From Thiomicrorhabdus cannonii (GTDB lineage: Bacteria; Pseudomonadota; Gammaproteobacteria; Thiomicrospirales; Thiomicrospiraceae), in the NCBI RefSeq assembly GCF_013391695.1, contig NZ_JACBGH010000005.1, positions 62,001-126,000 of the forward strand: a DNA stretch of 64,000 bases, written 5' to 3'. The position numbers were made by a program, and so were the translations under genes. The notes below the pieces were generated by a model. It was not told where the DNA came from. It did not search any database and saw only the letters and a program-made list of their open reading frames with translations. Positions 32,639-42,826 of this stretch are shown here, piece after piece. Numbering within the stretch: the stretch's first letter is position 1; each line of letters starts with the position of its first letter.

Positions 32639-33772
32639 TTAGTGTGACAGCAGATGGACTAAGGTCCGATAATAAATCTCCGTCAACTGCTCGAGATCGG
32701 ACACGCTGACACATTCGTTGACCTTGTGAATGGTCGCGTTAAGCGGCCCCATTTCGATCACCTGTGCGCCGGTCGGCGCGATGAATCGCCCGTCGGATGT
32801 GCCGCCGCCGGTGGATAATTTGGGTTCATAGCCTACCACCTCTTGGCACGCCTGTTTAACCGCCTGAATCAATTCGCCCTGCGCGGGGGTGATAAACGGC
32901 AAGCCGGACAGGTTCCAGTCGAGGCTGTAGTTGAGGTTGTGGTGATCGAGAATGGCATGCACGCCTTCTTTCAAGGTCTCAGGGGTGTGTTCGGTTGAGA
33001 AACGGAAATTGAACTGCACCACCACATTGCCGGGAATCACATTGGTTGCCCCCGTACCGCCGTTGATATTGGAGACCTGAAAAGAGGTCGGCGGGAAATA
33101 TTCGTTGCCGTGGTCCCATTGCACATGCACCAGTTGCTCGAGCGCCGGCGCCAACGCATGAATCGGGTTTTCGGCCAGCTCGGGGTAGGCGATGTGGCCT
33201 TGCACGCCATGAACGGTCAGCGTGCCGCTCAAAGAGCCGCGGCGTCCATTTTTAATCGAATCGCCCAGTTGTTTGTCGCTGGAGGGTTCGCCCACCAGAC
33301 AGTAATCGATTTTTTCATTGCGCGCTTCCAGGGTTTCAATCACCTTGACGGTGCCGTCCACCGCCGGGCCTTCTTCGTCGCTGGTAATTAAAAAACCGAT
33401 GGAGCCTTGGTGTGCCGGATGCTTCTCCACAAAGCGCTTTGTCGCCACCATAAAACAGGCGATGCTGCTTTTCATATCTGCGGCACCGCGTGCATACAGC
33501 ATGTCGCCGTCAATCTGTGCCGAAAACGGCGGGTAGGTCCACGCGGTTTCGGGACCGGTCGGTACCACATCGGTATGGCCGGCAAACACGTAAAGCGGGC
33601 CGTCGGTGCCGCGTCTGGCCCAGAGATTGGAGACTTCGCCAAACGGCATAGGCTCGATATGGAAGCCAAGCGGTGCAAGATAATCGGCAATGAGCTGCTG
33701 GCAGCCCTTGTCGTTTGGCGTGACGGAGTCGATCCGCAGCAGTTGCTGGGCTAGTTGAATGGTTTCACTCAT
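32639..33772 (-). CDS. dapE: succinyl-diaminopimelate desuccinylase
   Basis: A 377-residue M20-family dizinc hydrolase of the lysine and meso-diaminopimelate pathway. Metal ligands appear in [21 protein letters not shown] and SDEEGPA (catalytic Glu). GTSDGRF near the end is the usual substrate-binding block. The partner enzyme DapD is encoded 600 bases away, on the other strand. Confidence 0.97.
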   Translation of the reverse strand: MSETIQLAQQLLRIDSVTPNDKGCQQLIADYLAPLGFHIEPMPFGEVSNLWARRGTDGPLYVFAGHTDVVPTGPETAWTYPPFSAQIDGDMLYARGAADMKSSIACFMVATKRFVEKHPAHQGSIGFLITSDEEGPAVDGTVKVIETLEARNEKIDYCLVGEPSSDKQLGDSIKNGRRGSLSGTLTVHGVQGHIAYPELAENPIHALAPALEQLVHVQWDHGNEYFPPTSFQVSNINGGTGATNVIPGNVVVQFNFRFSTEHTPETLKEGVHAILDHHNLNYSLDWNLSGLPFITPAQGELIQAVKQACQEVVGYEPKLSTGGGTSDGRFIAPTGAQVIEMGPLNATIHKVNECVSVSDLEQLTEIYYRTLVHLLSH

Positions 33773-33859
33773 GGACGCGGAATTCCTGTTATTTAAAAAT
33801 CACCAACAAATTATTGTACGGCTTTGCCGGGGCAAATGTTAATCAAAACATCCGTGCGT

Positions 33860-34198
33860 TCAGCCAGGCAGGGCTTCATAGGCTTTTTCGTCAAAACCGA
33901 TGATAACATCATTTGCGCTCACCAAAACCGGGCGTTTGATCAAGGTAGGCGTCGTCAGCAGTACGTTTAAGTCGCCGTTCAACAGGGCTGTTTTCTGTGC
34001 ATCGTCAAGCTGTTTCCAACTGGTGCTGCGCTTGTTGACGAGTTTTTCCAGCGGCTGGAACTGTAGCCAGGATTCCAGCAGGGCAATATCCAGCCCTTGC
34101 TTTTTGAAATCGTGAAAATCGTATGCCAGCTGATGCGTTTCTAAATACTTCCGGGCCTTTTTAACCGTGTCGCAATTGGGAATGCCGTACATTTTCAT
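33860..34198 (-). CDS. yffB: ArsC/Spx-family protein YffB
   Basis: A 112-residue thioredoxin-fold protein of the ArsC/Spx family. The single conserved cysteine is in YGIPNCDTVKKARKYL. LIKRPVL is the conserved cis-proline segment. In E. coli yffB sits directly beside dapE, as here. The physiological substrate is not known. AGGAAAAG is placed upstream of the ATG. Confidence 0.9.
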   Translation of the reverse strand: MKMYGIPNCDTVKKARKYLETHQLAYDFHDFKKQGLDIALLESWLQFQPLEKLVNKRSTSWKQLDDAQKTALLNGDLNVLLTTPTLIKRPVLVSANDVIIGFDEKAYEALPG

Positions 34199-34381
34199 CG
34201 TTCTTTTCCTGCTGATTCAAGGTGTGCTAATTATATAGTTAAAATGGCATAAATACCCGATGTTTGCCGCGAACAGGGCGCAAACGGCTTATTTGCATGC
34301 CACTAATTTTGTATCTCCGTTGCCAAGCGGGTATACTTCACGGTTTATTTATTCTTAACAATTTTTAAAGAGAATGGAATT

Positions 34382-35281
34382 ATGACGATCAAGCGAATTG
34401 GACACCGTTATACCGACGCTAAAACCGGCGTAACCCTCGATGTGTGGTTTCCGCGTTCTAATAAAGAAATTGCCCGCAACTGTCTGGCGTTGAAAGCCGG
34501 CGTGATTAAAAGCGATTTTGTGACGGTGGAAATCGCCTCTGTTGACGATGCGCCGACATCGACGGAAGACGCTTACCTTCGCCTGCATCTATTGTCAGAA
34601 TGCGCCTACAAACCGCATGAAATCAATCTGGACGGCATTTTCGGCCTGTTGACGAATGTGGCATGGACCAATGCCGGCCCGGTTTTGCCCTCAGAGGTTG
34701 AAACCTTGCGTGAAGTCATTGCCGGTGAACAGATTCAGTTCACGGTGACGGCCATCGATAAGTTCCCGCGTATGGTCGATTACGTGATTCCCGAAGGCGT
34801 GCGCATTGCCGATGCCGACCGCGTGCGTCTGGGTGCGCATTTGGCGCCGGGCACGACCATCATGCACGAAGGTTTTGTAAACTTTAATGCCGGCACCCTG
34901 GGCAACTCCATGGTGGAAGGGCGTATCAGCGCGGGTGTTGTGGTCGGTGAAAACAGCGATATCGGTGGCGGTGCGTCGATTATGGGTACGCTTTCCGGCG
35001 GCGGCAAGCAAGTTATCTCCATGGGGCAGCGCAACCTGTTGGGCGCCAATGCCGGCCTGGGTATCTCTCTGGGTGACGACTGTATCGTCGAATCGGGGCT
35101 GTATCTGACAGCGGGCACTAAAGTGCAGATGCCTGACGGTTCCGTGGTTTCTGCGCGCGAGCTATCCGGTCAGTCAAAACTTTTGTTTAGACGCCACAGC
35201 CAAACCGGCCAGGTTCAGGCGATCGTGACCGATGGTTCGGTGTGGGGCGGCTTGAACAGCGTACTGCACAGCAACGACTAA
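34382..35281 (+). CDS. dapD: tetrahydrodipicolinate N-succinyltransferase
   Basis: A 299-residue acyltransferase with a left-handed beta-helix built from hexapeptide turns ([26 protein letters not shown] and onwards). It adds succinate to tetrahydrodipicolinate, the step before DapC and DapE. The sequence is of the actinobacterial/Pseudomonas-like DapD type rather than the shorter E. coli type. AGAGAATGG precedes the ATG. Confidence 0.93.
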   Translation: MTIKRIGHRYTDAKTGVTLDVWFPRSNKEIARNCLALKAGVIKSDFVTVEIASVDDAPTSTEDAYLRLHLLSECAYKPHEINLDGIFGLLTNVAWTNAGPVLPSEVETLREVIAGEQIQFTVTAIDKFPRMVDYVIPEGVRIADADRVRLGAHLAPGTTIMHEGFVNFNAGTLGNSMVEGRISAGVVVGENSDIGGGASIMGTLSGGGKQVISMGQRNLLGANAGLGISLGDDCIVESGLYLTAGTKVQMPDGSVVSARELSGQSKLLFRRHSQTGQVQAIVTDGSVWGGLNSVLHSND

Positions 35282-35304
35282 TTGAGCCGACGGCTTGAAC
35301 ATTA

Positions 35305-35366
35305 GGCTGGCCGTGCGGTCAGCCGTGACTGAATTTTTACGCTCCGGCCTGTCTGACCGGGGCGCT
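35305..35366 (+). terminator. double hairpin after dapD
   Basis: The first stem GGCTGGCC/GGTCAGCC (35305-35324) is followed by a T5 run after a short gap, and a second GC-rich hairpin (GCTCCGG/CCGGGGC type, about 35341-35366) lies beyond. Probable termination region; the T tracts are not immediately adjacent. Confidence 0.5.
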
Positions 35367-35439
35367 TATCCCTTCTGCAATCCTGCACTTTCAAAATTGT
35401 CCGATTTATCTGTTTAGAACATTTTAGAGGGACTGTCTT

Positions 35440-35817
35440 ATGGCTAAGGTACTTGGCTTGGATCACGTGAGTATTATCGTTAAGGACGCTGACGCGGCGC
35501 TAGAGTTTTACCAGACGCTGTTAGGGTTGGAAAAACTGGATAGGCCGGAGTTGGGATTTCCCGGTTATTGGCTGGATTTGTATCATGGTCAAAGTCTGCA
35601 TATCATGCAATTGCCCGATCCCAATAGCGATACGCAGCGTCCCGAACATGGCGGGCGAGATTACCATTTTGCATTACGGGTGGATTCGATCGAAACCTTT
35701 GCGGAGAAACTGCAGCAGTGGCAGTTGCCTTTTACCCGCAGCCGTTCCGGCAGAAAGGCCTTATTTGCCAAGGATCCGGACAATAATGCCTTTGAGTTGT
35801 TTGAATACCGGCAATAG
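35440..35817 (+). CDS. VOC/glyoxalase-family protein
   Basis: A 125-residue single VOC domain: LDHVSIIVKDADAALEFYQTLLGLE at the start and DPDNNAFELFEY at the end, holding the usual His and Glu metal ligands. A metal-dependent isomerase, dioxygenase or resistance-type function is possible; none can be chosen. Ribosome-binding site AGAGGGA upstream. Confidence 0.88.
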   Translation: MAKVLGLDHVSIIVKDADAALEFYQTLLGLEKLDRPELGFPGYWLDLYHGQSLHIMQLPDPNSDTQRPEHGGRDYHFALRVDSIETFAEKLQQWQLPFTRSRSGRKALFAKDPDNNAFELFEYRQ

Positions 35818-35851
35818 ACTTTGCAAGGAACTTGCAAAATTTGCGCTCCAA

Positions 35852-35870
35852 AAAACTCAACAGGCCGGGT
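35852..35870 (-). repeat. dispersed 19-base repeat, reverse copy (perfect)
   Basis: Exact AAAACTCAACAGGCCGGGT, in the 56-base gap between the convergent VOC and glnD genes, ending just before the glnD stop. Confidence 0.9.
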
Positions 35871-35873
35871 CTG

Positions 35874-38525
35874 TTAAGTCTGAGTCGCTTTTTCAATCAG
35901 TGAGAGCAGGGCTTCGCTGAGTTTTTCCTGTTCGGCTTTATCGGTAATGGCTTGATTATCGGTATTGCTGATCAAAAATACATCTTCCGCTTTTTCACCC
36001 ACCGTGTTGATTTTCGCATCGTGCAGACGGATATTGAAACTCTTGAGTGCATAACCGATGCGCGAAAGCAGTCCCGGGGTGTCTTTGGTGATGATGACCA
36101 GTTCGGTGAATTTCTGGTTGATCTGGTTGAAGACAATTTCCGTCGGCGTGCTAAAGCATTTCATCCTGCGCGAGTGCACCATCGGTTTGAGTTCCTGCGG
36201 TTCCATTTCCGGCAATGCCAGCTGGTGTTTGATCTTGTCGATAATCGCATCCAGAATGGCCTGATCGCTGACATGGTGCAAATCGTTATCGAGGATATAT
36301 AAAATCACCAGCGTCATGTTCAGCGCGGTTGAATAGATGCGCGCTTCCATAATATTGAGATGCAGCTTGTCCAGCGCATGGGTGATATGCGCAAACAGGA
36401 AATCGCGGTCGGGCATGTAAATCAGCAGTTCGGTTGCGCCGCGTTGTGCTTGATTTTGCAGGTAAATATGGGTGGAACTCAAATCTGCCTGGTAAATGAG
36501 CTGGGTAATGCGTGCAATATCATTTGGATTCTGACGGCTGAAGAATTCCGTTTTGCTCAAACTGTCCCATAGCGGCTGATAATCTGTCGATTTAAGGTCG
36601 CGTTTAAGCAGGATGTCTTTGGCGCGTTCCTGGGTTTGCAGCGCCTTCTTCGCCCGGTTCTTCGGTGTGCTTGAGCGCGCTTCGAGCATATTGGAGGTTT
36701 CGTTATAAAGCTCGAGGAACAGGGCGTTTTTCCATTCATTCCAGACTTCATCCGACGTGGCGCAGACATCCGCGACCGTCAGCAGGTAGAGATAATCCAG
36801 ATGCTGGTGATCCTTGACCAGTTCGGCAAAGGCCTGAATCACGGCCGGATCGCTGAGATCCTTTTTCTGCGCAATCCCGGAGAAATCGAGATGATGACGC
36901 ACCAGCCAGCTCAGCAGGGCGCAGTCTTGCTGCGGCAAATTGTGCGATTGCGCGAATGCCAGTGCATCGTCCGCACCCAGGATTTCATGTTCGCCGCCGC
37001 GTCCCTTGGCAATATCGTGAAACAGTCCGGCGAGAAAAAGCACTTCGGGTTTGCAGATGTTTTTAGCAATCTGATGGGCGGTGGGGAATTCGTACGCAAA
37101 CTCCTCAACAAAAAATCGGCGGAGGTTGCGGATGACAAAAATGGTATGTTCATCAACCGTATAGGCATGAAAGATATTAAACTGCATTAAGCCGGTGATC
37201 TGTTTGAATACCGGCAGATAGGCCGCCAGAATACCGTAGCTGTGCATACGTCGCAACGCCGCGTTGACGCCGTTGGGCTGGCGGAAAATTTCGATAAACA
37301 ACGCCTTGTTGATCGAGTCCTTGCGGAAATCATTGTCGATCAGATGCAGGTTGTCACGGATTGAACGTATGGTATTGGAGCGGATGCCCTGAATTTCAGG
37401 GTGGTGTTGCAGTATCAAAAAAACTTCCAATAAGGCGGTGGGAAACTGCGCAAACACCTGCGGATGCTGAATATCGAGATAATGATCGACCAGTTTGAAG
37501 CGGCTATTAAGCTGTTCAATAATCGGCGTATTCGTGCAAAAAATCTCTTCACGGAAATGCTGCAGCAAAATCTCGTTAAGTTTCACGACATTTTGCACAT
37601 TGCGGTAGTAGCTGTTCATAAACTGCTCAACCGCCATTTTCTCCGGCGTATCACGATAGCCGAAACTTTCCGCCAGATGCTGCTGGTGATCGAACAGCAG
37701 GCGGTCCTCGCGGCGGCGCTTCATGCGATGCAGCGAGAAACGCACGCGGTTCAGATACTTGTAGGCAGCTTCCAGCTCCCTGTACTCTTCAATCGTCAGA
37801 AAGTGATGTTGTACCAGCTGGTTGATCGAGGAGGCTTTGAAATGGCGCTTGGCCACCCAGTAGATTGTCTGCAGGTCGCGCAGGCCGCCGGGGCTTTCCT
37901 TGACGTTGGGTTCAAGCTGATAGGTGGTGTCGTGAAAGCGACGATGGCGTGTGACCTGCTCTTCGAATTTGGCCTGAAAAAATGCCTGGCTAGGCCAGAA
38001 GTCGGGACGGTTCCATATTTTTTTAAGCGCTTGATAGAGTTCATAGTCGCCGGTGATCCAACGCGCCTCCAATAGGTTGGTGGCGGTTGAAAGGTCTTCC
38101 TGGCCGGCAATGACGCATTCCTCCACCGTGCGGATGGCATGGCCGACATCAAAGCCCAAATCCCATAAGAAAGTGATAAATTGCGAAAACACTTCCGAAT
38201 TGGCTTGGTCTGGCGCGGTTAGAATCAGCAGGTCAATATCAGAGTAGGGATGCAGTTCGCCGCGCCCATAACCGCCAACGGCCAACAGCGCGGCCGTATT
38301 GGGTTCGGGCATGAAATGCTGCCAGATGCGCTTGAGAATCTGGTCGATGTAGGTGGCGCGCTCTTTGACCAGTTCCGCTACGGCGGCACCTTCGTCAAAT
38401 TGCTTGAACTGATACTCGATAAACTGTTTTAAGGCTTCCCGTCCCGCTTTGATGGCCTGTAACGGCTGGTCACGGTTTTCGAGCGCTTTAACAAAACTGG
38501 GAACGGAAGGCGATTCGGCTGTCAT
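35874..38525 (-). CDS. glnD: bifunctional uridylyltransferase/uridylyl-removing enzyme
   Basis: An 883-residue nitrogen sensor that uridylylates and deuridylylates PII proteins. The nucleotidyltransferase motif GGYGRGELHPYSDID covers 84-98 with Asp96 and Asp98. An HD domain (FHDIAKGRGGEHE) lies near the middle and two ACT glutamine-sensing domains at the end (after about 690). Full length. It is followed upstream by map on the same strand, as in E. coli in a different order. Confidence 0.97.
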   Translation of the reverse strand: MTAESPSVPSFVKALENRDQPLQAIKAGREALKQFIEYQFKQFDEGAAVAELVKERATYIDQILKRIWQHFMPEPNTAALLAVGGYGRGELHPYSDIDLLILTAPDQANSEVFSQFITFLWDLGFDVGHAIRTVEECVIAGQEDLSTATNLLEARWITGDYELYQALKKIWNRPDFWPSQAFFQAKFEEQVTRHRRFHDTTYQLEPNVKESPGGLRDLQTIYWVAKRHFKASSINQLVQHHFLTIEEYRELEAAYKYLNRVRFSLHRMKRRREDRLLFDHQQHLAESFGYRDTPEKMAVEQFMNSYYRNVQNVVKLNEILLQHFREEIFCTNTPIIEQLNSRFKLVDHYLDIQHPQVFAQFPTALLEVFLILQHHPEIQGIRSNTIRSIRDNLHLIDNDFRKDSINKALFIEIFRQPNGVNAALRRMHSYGILAAYLPVFKQITGLMQFNIFHAYTVDEHTIFVIRNLRRFFVEEFAYEFPTAHQIAKNICKPEVLFLAGLFHDIAKGRGGEHEILGADDALAFAQSHNLPQQDCALLSWLVRHHLDFSGIAQKKDLSDPAVIQAFAELVKDHQHLDYLYLLTVADVCATSDEVWNEWKNALFLELYNETSNMLEARSSTPKNRAKKALQTQERAKDILLKRDLKSTDYQPLWDSLSKTEFFSRQNPNDIARITQLIYQADLSSTHIYLQNQAQRGATELLIYMPDRDFLFAHITHALDKLHLNIMEARIYSTALNMTLVILYILDNDLHHVSDQAILDAIIDKIKHQLALPEMEPQELKPMVHSRRMKCFSTPTEIVFNQINQKFTELVIITKDTPGLLSRIGYALKSFNIRLHDAKINTVGEKAEDVFLISNTDNQAITDKAEQEKLSEALLSLIEKATQT

Positions 38526-38557
38526 ATCAGGTCATTGGCGATGGATTCAAAACTTCT

Positions 38558-39343
38558 TTAACGTGGAAGGAAAGGCATTTCACCCTGGCGCAAGGTGAAA
38601 ATTTCATATCCCGTTTCGGTCACAGCCAGAGTGTGTTCCCATTGTGCCGATAATTTGCGGTCTTTGGTGATGACCGTCCAGTTATCACCGAGCAGTTTGA
38701 CATCCGCTTTGCCCAGATTGATCATGGGCTCAACGGTAAACACCATACCGGGTTTTAACACTATGTTCTTCAATTCCTGCGCGGCATAATGCAGCACCTG
38801 AGGTTCCTCGTGGAAATCGGCACCGATGCCGTGCCCGCAATACTCGCGCACAACCGAAAAGCCGTTGGCTTCGGCATGTTTCTGAATGGCGCTGGCAACA
38901 TCAAACAAGGTGGCTTGCGGTTTTACCTGCTCGATACCCAGCCACAGACATTCGCGGGCCACATCGCACAGGCGATGCGCAAACGGTTTCACCTCGCCCA
39001 CCTCAAACATCATACTGGTATCGCCGTGGTAGCCGTCTTTAATGACGGTCACATCGATATTGACGATGTCGCCTTTTTTCAGTTTCTTGTTATCGTCGGG
39101 AATGCCGTGGCACACCACGTGGTTGATTGAAATACAGCTTGAAGCAGGGAAGCCATGATAATTAAGGGTTGCGGGAACCGTGCCTTGTACATTGACCATG
39201 TAATCGTGCATGATACGATTGAGTTCACCCGTGGAAACACCGGCTTGTACATGGGGCGCAATCATGTCGAGGACATTTGCCGCCAGTTGTCCGGCGATGC
39301 GCATTTTTTCGATTTCTTCCGCAGTTTTGATTTTAATGGCCAT
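38558..39343 (-). CDS. map: type I methionine aminopeptidase
   Basis: A 261-residue dimetal peptidase that removes the initiator methionine. Ligand motifs: NIDVTVIKDGYHGDTS (two Asp), GHGIGADFHEEP (His and Glu) and the final Glu in QWEHTLAVT. It is divergent from rpsB and shares the intergenic region with it. Confidence 0.97.
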   Translation of the reverse strand: MAIKIKTAEEIEKMRIAGQLAANVLDMIAPHVQAGVSTGELNRIMHDYMVNVQGTVPATLNYHGFPASSCISINHVVCHGIPDDNKKLKKGDIVNIDVTVIKDGYHGDTSMMFEVGEVKPFAHRLCDVARECLWLGIEQVKPQATLFDVASAIQKHAEANGFSVVREYCGHGIGADFHEEPQVLHYAAQELKNIVLKPGMVFTVEPMINLGKADVKLLGDNWTVITKDRKLSAQWEHTLAVTETGYEIFTLRQGEMPFLPR

Positions 39344-39441
39344 CTTGATTCTTTATATTTGCTTGCATTTTAAATAGTGTACGAATTGTAAGGCTTGCAT
39401 GGGCTGAATGACACAAAATCTTTCATTTAAAGAGATTAAGT

Positions 39442-39607
39442 TTGTATCCTTTAGCCAAATATGATATAAATGCCGCGCCTCAGAAATGAGAGGCAATTTT
39501 AACAGAAAATCCGCACGTTTACCGACACATGAAACGGGGTGCCGAAATCGTTATTTCGGTTCGTTTTATGGGTGAACGGAGGCTTAACCCAAAATGGAGT
39601 ATATAAA
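39442..39607 (+). promoter_or_regulatory. rpsB promoter and structured S2-type leader
   Basis: TTGTAT, 17-base spacer, TATAAA (39442-39470) is a good promoter. About 120 untranslated bases follow with hairpins: CCTCAGAAATGAGAGG near 39478 and CCGAAATCGTTATTTCGG at 39542-39560. An S2 autoregulatory leader (t44-type RNA) lies between map and rpsB in many gammaproteobacteria, so feedback by S2 is likely; assigning this leader to that family needs a covariance search. Confidence 0.6.
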
Positions 39608-40348
39608 ATGGCAAAAGTTACCATGCGCCAAATGCTTGAAGCAGGCGTTCATTTCGGTCACCAAACACGTTACTGGAACCCTAAAATGGGTCAATACATC
39701 TTTGGTGCACGCAACAAGATTCATATCATCAACCTAGAGAAAACTGTACCAATGTTCAACGACGCTTTGAACATGCTGGGTGGTGTTGCTGCAAACAAAG
39801 GTAAAGTACTTTTCGTTGGCACCAAACGCGCTGCGCGTGACATCGTTGCAGAAGAAGCGAAACGTTGTGGTATGCCATACGTTAACTACCGCTGGTTGGG
39901 TGGTATGTTGACTAACTTCAAAACCATCAAACAATCTATCAAGCGTTTGAAAGAACTGGAAGCGATGGAACAGGACGGTACATTTGAGAAAATGACCAAA
40001 AAAGAAGCCCTGAACATGACTCGCCAAAAAGAGAAGTTGGAACTGTCTCTTGGCGGGATCAAAGATATGCGCGCCATGCCAGACGCTATTTTCATTATCG
40101 ATACCGGTAATGAAGACATCGCTATCCAGGAAGCTCAAAACCTGGGTATCCCAGTTGTAGGTGTTGTAGATACCAACAACGATCCTCGTGGTGTGGATTA
40201 TGTTATTCCTGGTAACGACGATGCAATCCGTGCAATCAAATTGTACCTGTCTGCCGTTGCTGACGCGATCAATGAAGGTAAAGCAACCATCACGACCGCT
40301 GTTGAAGGCGATGATTTCGTAGAAGCTGAAGAAAAAGCAGCTGAATAA
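39608..40348 (+). CDS. rpsB: 30S ribosomal protein S2
   Basis: A 246-residue S2 protein; starts [29 protein letters not shown] 39608 has GGAG at a good distance; earlier in-frame starts lie within the leader. The codon use is that of a highly expressed gene. A leaky terminator separates it from tsf, as is usual. Confidence 0.98.
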   Translation: MAKVTMRQMLEAGVHFGHQTRYWNPKMGQYIFGARNKIHIINLEKTVPMFNDALNMLGGVAANKGKVLFVGTKRAARDIVAEEAKRCGMPYVNYRWLGGMLTNFKTIKQSIKRLKELEAMEQDGTFEKMTKKEALNMTRQKEKLELSLGGIKDMRAMPDAIFIIDTGNEDIAIQEAQNLGIPVVGVVDTNNDPRGVDYVIPGNDDAIRAIKLYLSAVADAINEGKATITTAVEGDDFVEAEEKAAE

Positions 40349-40351
40349 TAA

Positions 40352-40379
40352 AACAGGCCTGGTAAAACCGGGCCTTTTT
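40352..40379 (+). terminator. terminator between rpsB and tsf
   Basis: Stem AGGCCTGGT/ACCGGGCCT (40355-40363 with 40367-40375, one G-T pair), loop AAA, then T run. The left arm AACAGGCCTGGT differs by one base from the dispersed repeat core. Confidence 0.85.
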
Positions 40380-40417
40380 CATTGCAACGAATTGAATTAA
40401 CAGAAAAAGGATTAAAG

Positions 40418-41305
40418 ATGTCTATTACTGCTGGTATGGTAAAACAGCTGCGTGAAACGACTGGCGCAGGTATGATGGATTGCAAAAAAGCGCTTGCAGA
40501 AACCAATGGTGACATGGATGCAGCGGTTGAATTCCTGCGTAAGAAAGGGATGGCTGGTGCAGACAAGAAAGCTGGTCGTGTAGCAGCGGAAGGCGTTATT
40601 GCGATTGCTGTGTCTGACGACAAGAAAAAAGCGGCGATTGCTGAAGTAAACTGTGAAACTGACTTTGTTGCCAAAGGCGACGAATTCAAAGATTTCGCTA
40701 ACGAAATCGCACAAATCGCACTGAAAACTGGTTCTACAGACATTGAAGCGCTTTACGGCGAAACCATGGCGAACGGCAAGACAATCGATGAGCGTCGTCG
40801 TGAACTGATCGCTAAAATCGGTGAGAACATGGCGGTACGCCGTTTGGAATTGATCGAAACCAATGGTCAGATTGGTCAGTATCAGCACGGTGAGAAGATC
40901 GGTGTTGTGGTTGATATGACTGGTGGTGACGAAGCGCTTTCACGCGATGTTGCAATGCACATCGCTGCGTTGAAACCAACTGCGGTATCGGCTGACAATG
41001 TTGATCAGGAAGTGATCGAAAAAGAGCGTCGTTTCCAGATTGAACAGGCGCAAGAAAGCGGCAAGCCAATGGAAATCATTGAGAAGATGATTGAAGGGCG
41101 TATGCGTAAATTCCTGCAAGACATCACACTGGTTGGCCAGTCATTCGTTAAGAACCCTGATGTGACCATTGACAAGTTGTTGAAAGACAACAATGCCAGC
41201 GTTGCTCAGTTCATTCGTCTGGAAGTTGGCGAAGGTATCGAAATCGAAGAAACCAACTTTGCTGATGAAGTAGCGGCTGCAGCTAAAGCGGCGTTGGGCG
41301 GCTAA
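40418..41305 (+). CDS. tsf: elongation factor Ts
   Basis: A 295-residue nucleotide exchange factor for EF-Tu. The N-terminal block VKQLRETTGAGMMDCKKAL and the core VNCETDFVAK are diagnostic. Start at ATG 40418 behind AAAAAGGA; an upstream TTG would overlap the terminator. Confidence 0.98.
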   Translation: MSITAGMVKQLRETTGAGMMDCKKALAETNGDMDAAVEFLRKKGMAGADKKAGRVAAEGVIAIAVSDDKKKAAIAEVNCETDFVAKGDEFKDFANEIAQIALKTGSTDIEALYGETMANGKTIDERRRELIAKIGENMAVRRLELIETNGQIGQYQHGEKIGVVVDMTGGDEALSRDVAMHIAALKPTAVSADNVDQEVIEKERRFQIEQAQESGKPMEIIEKMIEGRMRKFLQDITLVGQSFVKNPDVTIDKLLKDNNASVAQFIRLEVGEGIEIEETNFADEVAAAAKAALGG

Positions 41306-41325
41306 TTAACCTTTCTGCCTGTATG

Positions 41326-41369
41326 AGCCACAGTCGCTTAGCCAAGGTTTGAGCGACTGTGGCTTTTTT
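41326..41369 (+). terminator. Rho-independent terminator after tsf
   Basis: A 13-base perfect stem AGCCACAGTCGCT/AGCGACTGTGGCT (41326-41338 with 41352-41364), then a T run. Confidence 0.95.
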
Positions 41370-41426
41370 GTATGCGCAATTTAAAAGACTGGAATAGCAG
41401 TCTGTAAAATTAAGATGGAGTGGCCA

Positions 41427-42137
41427 ATGGCTCTGCGATACAAACGTATTCTATTAAAATTTAGCGGCGAAGCCCTGATGGGCGATAATGATTTCGGCCT
41501 TGACGCGGCAACGCTAAAAAAAGTGGTGGCACAAGTCAGCGCATTGCGCGAACTTGGGGTCGAGGTCGGCATTGTTGTGGGTGGCGGTAATATCTTCCGC
41601 GGCGCACAAATCCAGGGTTCAGGTATTCAACGTACCACTGGCGATCATATGGGCATGATGGCAACGGTCATCAATGCGTTGGCTTTGCGCGACGTGATTG
41701 AAAGCGTCGGGATTCGCGCGCAAGTTTTGTCCGCGATGACGATTGAAGGGATTTCTTCCGGTTTCAATGCCAATCAGGTCAAAAAACAGTTGAGTGACGG
41801 CGAAGTGCTGATTTTTGCAGCGGGGACTGGAAGTCCTTTCTTTACAACGGACACGGCCGCAGCCTTGCGCGGCATCGAAATCGATGCGGACATCGTGCTG
41901 AAAGCCACCAAGGTGGACGGTATCTATACGGCCGACCCCAAGAAAGACCCGGCTGCGACCCGTTATTCAAGCTTGAGTTACGAAGAGGTCATTCAGAAAA
42001 ATCTGCAGGTGATGGATCAGACGGCTTTTGTGCTGTGCCGTGACCATAATATGCCCATTCGCGTTTTTGACATGTTTAAAGACAATGCGGTAATTCGAAT
42101 TGTTCAAGGTGAAGACGAAGGTACCTTGGTCAGTTAA
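41427..42137 (+). CDS. pyrH: UMP kinase
   Basis: A 236-residue amino-acid-kinase-fold enzyme making UDP from UMP. [15 protein letters not shown] and VGGGNIFRG bind the phosphates; [32 protein letters not shown]-like block is complete. ATG 41427 is preferred because GGAG lies six bases ahead; the ATG at 41415 would place the ribosome-binding site inside the gene. Confidence 0.97.
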   Translation: [236 protein letters not shown]

Positions 42138-42148
42138 GGAGAGAAGAG

Positions 42149-42706
42149 ATGATTAAAGAAATTCGTGAAGATGCCAAACAGAGAATGCAAAAATCGTTCG
42201 AAAATCTAGAAGCGAACTTTGCAAAAATCCGAACAGGCCGGGCTCATCCAAGTATTTTGGATGCGATCAGCGTTAACTATTACGGTTCTGAAGTGCCGAT
42301 TAGTCAGGTGGCCAATATCAATATCGAAGACGCACGTACCTTAACCGTACAGCCTTGGGAGCAGAACATGGTTTCTGTGGTTGAAAAGGCGATTATGATG
42401 TCTGACCTGGGAATCAACCCGGTTACAACCGGCAATATGATGCGTATTCCGATGCCTCCGCTAACCGAGGAACGTCGTCGTGACTTTACCCGCGTTGCGC
42501 GCAACGAAGCCGAGCAGGCCCGCGTGGCCATCCGTAATATCCGCCGTGATGCCAACAGCGATATTAAGGCTTTGTTGAAGGACAAGGAGATCACCGAGGA
42601 CGAATCGCGCCAAGGCGAGGACCAGGTTCAAAAACTGACAGATGAATTTATCGCAAAAGTCGATAAAATCCTGGCGGAAAAAGAGAGTAGCTTATTGGAA
42701 ATTTAA
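42149..42706 (+). CDS. frr: ribosome recycling factor
   Basis: A 185-residue factor that splits post-termination ribosomes with EF-G. KIRTGRAHPSILDAI and QPWEQNMVSVVEKAI are the conserved helices. It starts 11 bases after pyrH with AAGGAGAG. The codons for RTGRA happen to contain AACAGGCCGGGC, one base away from the dispersed repeat core. Confidence 0.98.
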   Translation: MIKEIREDAKQRMQKSFENLEANFAKIRTGRAHPSILDAISVNYYGSEVPISQVANINIEDARTLTVQPWEQNMVSVVEKAIMMSDLGINPVTTGNMMRIPMPPLTEERRRDFTRVARNEAEQARVAIRNIRRDANSDIKALLKDKEITEDESRQGEDQVQKLTDEFIAKVDKILAEKESSLLEI

Positions 42707-42755
42707 GTCGATATTTACGCCGTTTTACGGCATAATTTAATCGTTTTTCTTATAG

Positions 42756-42803
42756 AACGGCCTGTAAAACAGTAGAGCTTTCTATTGTTTTTGGCCGTTT
42801 TTT
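42756..42803 (+). terminator. long terminator hairpin between frr and uppS
   Basis: The outer stem AACGGCC/GGCCGTT (42756-42762 with 42793-42799) and the inner stem AAAACAGTAGA/TCTATTGTTTT enclose loop GCTT; six T follow. It covers the upstream TTG at 42785, which argues against that codon as the uppS start. Confidence 0.85.
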
Positions 42804-42826
42804 CTATCTGCATTTCGGGGTTTGGT

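Noticed and set aside
42232-42243. Core-like AACAGGCCGGGC in frr counted as a true repeat copy
   Set aside because: It encodes the conserved residues RTGRA and differs at the last base, so chance resemblance is likely; it is kept only among one-mismatch copies.
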